A DNA stretch of 6,379 nt from Flavobacteriaceae bacterium (GTDB lineage: Bacteria > Bacteroidota > Bacteroidia > Flavobacteriales > Flavobacteriaceae): the NCBI GenBank assembly GCA_947472705.1, contig CANJDA010000123.1, positions 1-6,379 on the forward strand, read 5' to 3'. A program made the translations under genes and the position numbers. Numbering within the stretch: position 1 is the stretch's first letter; each line of letters opens with the position of its first letter. Below are positions 4,485 through 6,379 of the stretch, in pieces. The notes beneath the pieces were generated by a model. That model had not been told where the DNA came from. It saw only the letters and a list, made by a program, of their open reading frames with translations, and did not search any database.

Positions 4485-5999
4485 ATGAAAATAACTTATA
4501 AACCTTGTCTTAAGACAAAACACTCTGGTGATACTGTTGGTATTATAAACATAAGAAGAACTGAAAACAGACAATCAAAATACTTTTCTCTTGGTATTTC
4601 TTTGAATAAAAAAAAATATTGGTTAAAGAGTGGTTCTGTAAGTAGCACTCATCCTGATTACAAAGAAATAAATATTAAAATTGAAGAAAAAATCAATCAA
4701 TTAAAACTAATGGAATCCACAGACAATGCCATTATGAGTGTAAGAGTTCTAGAAGATGAGGTTGAAGAAACATTTATTGATTTTTTTAATAGTCATTTAC
4801 TATACCTTCAAACAAGAAAGGAATTAGGTTCTTATAAAGCACATAAAACAAGTTATTTGCACTTTACTAATTTTCTTGAATTAAAGAGAATTAAAAATAT
4901 ACACTTCAAAGACATAACCTCCTCTCTAATGAGAGATTTTGAAACTTACTTACTTGGACTTGGTTTATCTGCAAACTCTTGTATAAAGTATATTAAAACA
5001 ATTAGTAATGTATTCAATAAAGGGGTTGTTTTTGATAAATACACACCTGATAAAAACCCATTTCTAGCAGTTAATAAAAAAACTACACCTGTTGCTAAAA
5101 AAACACTTGGAAAATTAGAAATTGAATTGATATTCAAAACTTCAATATCAAAAGACAATCCTTTGTATCATTATAGAAATTACTTTGTATTTCAAATATT
5201 TGCACAAGGCCTGAGAATTAGTGACCTTCTAACTTTAAGATGGTCAAATCTTGTAAGTGGTGAAATTATATTTAATCAATTCAAAACAAAAACACCACAT
5301 AAAATTAAATTAAATTATATAATCTTGTTGAGGTTGGCTGAGTATCTGCCTACTGGCAATGATGTTATTAATAATAAATACACTTTTGACCTCAACAATA
5401 AAAAATACTTAATGTCTTACAGTGAGATTGAAAACCATTATAACAAATTACAAAAAGATAATATTAGTATCTACTTGAAGTTAATTAATTCAAAGAAAGA
5501 AGAAGATAAAATTAAAGTTGAAGAGTTAGAAAGGTTATACAAAAGTTGGCTTAATGTTATGGATGAAATTAGAGATAAAATCTCATCTATATTAATTCTT
5601 CAAATTGCTGTTTATGGAAAAGCCAATCCTAAAAAGTTTATATTTCCAATATTAGATGACAAAATCTTTAGTGATGTTTTATTTAATGCTCAAAAACATA
5701 CTTTGACAAAATATCAATACAATCAACTATCTTCCAAAACTGCCTACTATAATAAGCAATTAAAAAAACTGCAAGCATTATGTAATATTGATACTGTTTT
5801 TACAAGTCATTTGGCAAGGCACTCATATACAAACTTAATGATTGAAACTACAAATAAAGATATTTATACAATCTCAAAGAGCCTAGGTCATAGCACTCTT
5901 TCAACCACAGAGCACTATGTAAATGACTTTCTTTATGAAAGAATATATGAAAGTAATGATGCAATGAACCAAACTTATTTAACAGTTAATTCTAATTAA
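4485..5999 (+). CDS. tyrosine recombinase (integrase) of an integrative element
   Basis: A 504-residue tyrosine site-specific recombinase that would integrate and excise the element beginning at 4341. Residues 1-80 form an N-terminal arm-binding-like domain, about 95-190 the SAM-like core-binding domain (FIDFFNSHLLYLQTRK; GLSANSCIKYIKTISNVFN), and about 205-490 the catalytic domain. Catalytic residues are all visible: Arg244 (GLRISDLLTLRW), Lys267 in FKTKTPHK, His442 and Arg445 (HLARH), His469 (LGHST) and the nucleophile Tyr478 (EHYVND). The protein is longer than the roughly 400 residues typical of Bacteroidota integrases: about 100 extra residues lie between Lys267 and His442, including a charged, probably helical stretch at 336-368. 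It has its own promoter and starts 145 bases from the tRNA 3' end. The gene is notably AT-rich with many AAA and TTA codons, consistent with acquired DNA. The ATG at 4485 is the only reasonable start. Confidence 0.95.
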   Translation: MKITYKPCLKTKHSGDTVGIINIRRTENRQSKYFSLGISLNKKKYWLKSGSVSSTHPDYKEINIKIEEKINQLKLMESTDNAIMSVRVLEDEVEETFIDFFNSHLLYLQTRKELGSYKAHKTSYLHFTNFLELKRIKNIHFKDITSSLMRDFETYLLGLGLSANSCIKYIKTISNVFNKGVVFDKYTPDKNPFLAVNKKTTPVAKKTLGKLEIELIFKTSISKDNPLYHYRNYFVFQIFAQGLRISDLLTLRWSNLVSGEIIFNQFKTKTPHKIKLNYIILLRLAEYLPTGNDVINNKYTFDLNNKKYLMSYSEIENHYNKLQKDNISIYLKLINSKKEEDKIKVEELERLYKSWLNVMDEIRDKISSILILQIAVYGKANPKKFIFPILDDKIFSDVLFNAQKHTLTKYQYNQLSSKTAYYNKQLKKLQALCNIDTVFTSHLARHSYTNLMIETTNKDIYTISKSLGHSTLSTTEHYVNDFLYERIYESNDAMNQTYLTVNSN

Positions 6000-6006
6000 A
6001 GTATAT

Positions 6007-6050
6007 TAAATTACATTAAACTCAATTGTAATTGAGTTTAATGTAATTTA
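6007..6050. terminator. 44-bp AT-rich palindrome, likely bidirectional terminator of the convergent recombinases
   Basis: A perfect 21-bp inverted repeat (6007-6027 and 6030-6050) separated by two bases, GT. It begins seven bases after the integrase stop, and its right arm contains the stop codon of the convergent serine recombinase (TAA at 6050-6048). Its place between convergent genes suggests terminator function in both directions. It is GC-poor and lacks a clean T-tract, so a role as a protein-binding or recombination site is also possible. Confidence 0.6.
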
Positions 6051-6379
6051 GTTTAATTCAACTTTCTTCAAGTAGGATTTAATCTTTGTGAGTGTATTTA
6101 TATGAAGTCCTGTAATCTTTGAGATTTCAGTATTCTTATAATTTTTCTTCATATACTCAACTGCTTTTTTGTTTTTTTCTTTGTTTAGAAAGGTCAAAAC
6201 ATCTTCATTAGAACCTGCCTTTCTACCTTTATAAACACCTTTCAATTTAGCAATTCTAATACCTTCAAATTGTCTTTCTTTTAATTGTGTTCTTTCCATT
6301 TCACTAACCACACCAAGGATAGAAATTATCATTTTTGATATTGGATTTTCTTTGCCATTTTCATCTAATGTTTTTAATC
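6048..6379 (-). CDS. serine recombinase (resolvase/invertase family), C-terminal part (runs off right edge)
   Basis: The visible 110 codons are the C-terminal part of a small serine recombinase. The frame stays open to the window edge, and the residues before the internal Met at 6332 (LDENGKENPISKM) fit the segment preceding the dimerisation helix, so the gene starts outside the window. The long helix ILGVVSEMERTQLKERQ is followed by the family hallmark EGIRIAKLKGVYKGRK, then a helix-turn-helix DNA-binding domain (KKNYKNTEISKITGLHINTLTKIKSYLKK) ending in VELN. The catalytic serine lies in the unseen N-terminal half. Such enzymes resolve or invert DNA; on a mobile element it may resolve replication products or invert a promoter segment. 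It is convergent with the integrase, separated by a palindrome that includes its stop codon. Base composition matches the AT-rich integrase. Confidence 0.92.
   Translation of the reverse strand, partial: LKTLDENGKENPISKMIISILGVVSEMERTQLKERQFEGIRIAKLKGVYKGRKAGSNEDVLTFLNKEKNKKAVEYMKKNYKNTEISKITGLHINTLTKIKSYLKKVELN

Noticed and set aside
6048..6332. A complete 94-residue protein starting at the Met at 6332
   Set aside because: The frame remains open to the window edge and the upstream residues fit the serine recombinase family, so this is the tail of a longer gene.

Overview
The window looks like a piece of a Bacteroidota chromosome, most likely a Flavobacteriaceae member such as Flavobacterium. 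The DNA is AT-rich, start codons lack Shine-Dalgarno sequences, one promoter fits the Bacteroidota pattern (TTG, 19 bases, TAnnTTTG), and the peptidase, the GIY-YIG protein and both recombinases resemble flavobacterial families. This assignment rests on recognition alone; no search was run.

Left part (1-3895) is ordinary chromosome. A minus-strand pair encodes a secreted dipeptidyl peptidase IV and, 29 bases downstream, the start of a proton-coupled peptide transporter (POT family). Together they form a peptide-scavenging module: the peptidase releases X-Pro dipeptides outside the cytoplasm and the transporter imports small peptides. Upstream of the peptidase is a 483-base divergent intergenic region that holds a 21-bp tandem repeat array of about ten units. 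On its other side is a plus-strand gene for a 336-residue multi-span membrane protein with histidines in its membrane segments; its function is not recognised.

Middle part (3896-4340) is a scarred tRNA locus. Two copies of a 49-bp sequence (one mismatch, 383 bp apart) each contain, read on the minus strand, the last 12 bases of a tRNA followed by its rho-independent terminator. The first copy continues into an older tRNA remnant resembling the 3' half of tRNA-Phe, with its T-loop replaced by a GC-rich hairpin. Between the copies is a small GIY-YIG nuclease gene whose stop codon lies one base from the tRNA homology and whose start lies 11 bases from the other copy.

Right part (4341-6379) is the beginning of a mobile element, more AT-rich than the left part. 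It starts directly after the second tRNA 3' end (a probable attL), then has a promoter overlapping two 11-bp tandem repeats, a 504-residue tyrosine recombinase, a 44-bp palindrome, and the C-terminal part of a convergent serine recombinase that runs off the window. The simplest reading is two successive insertions at one tRNA-Phe gene: first a GIY-YIG cassette, later the integrase element. The intact tRNA would lie beyond the right edge of the window.
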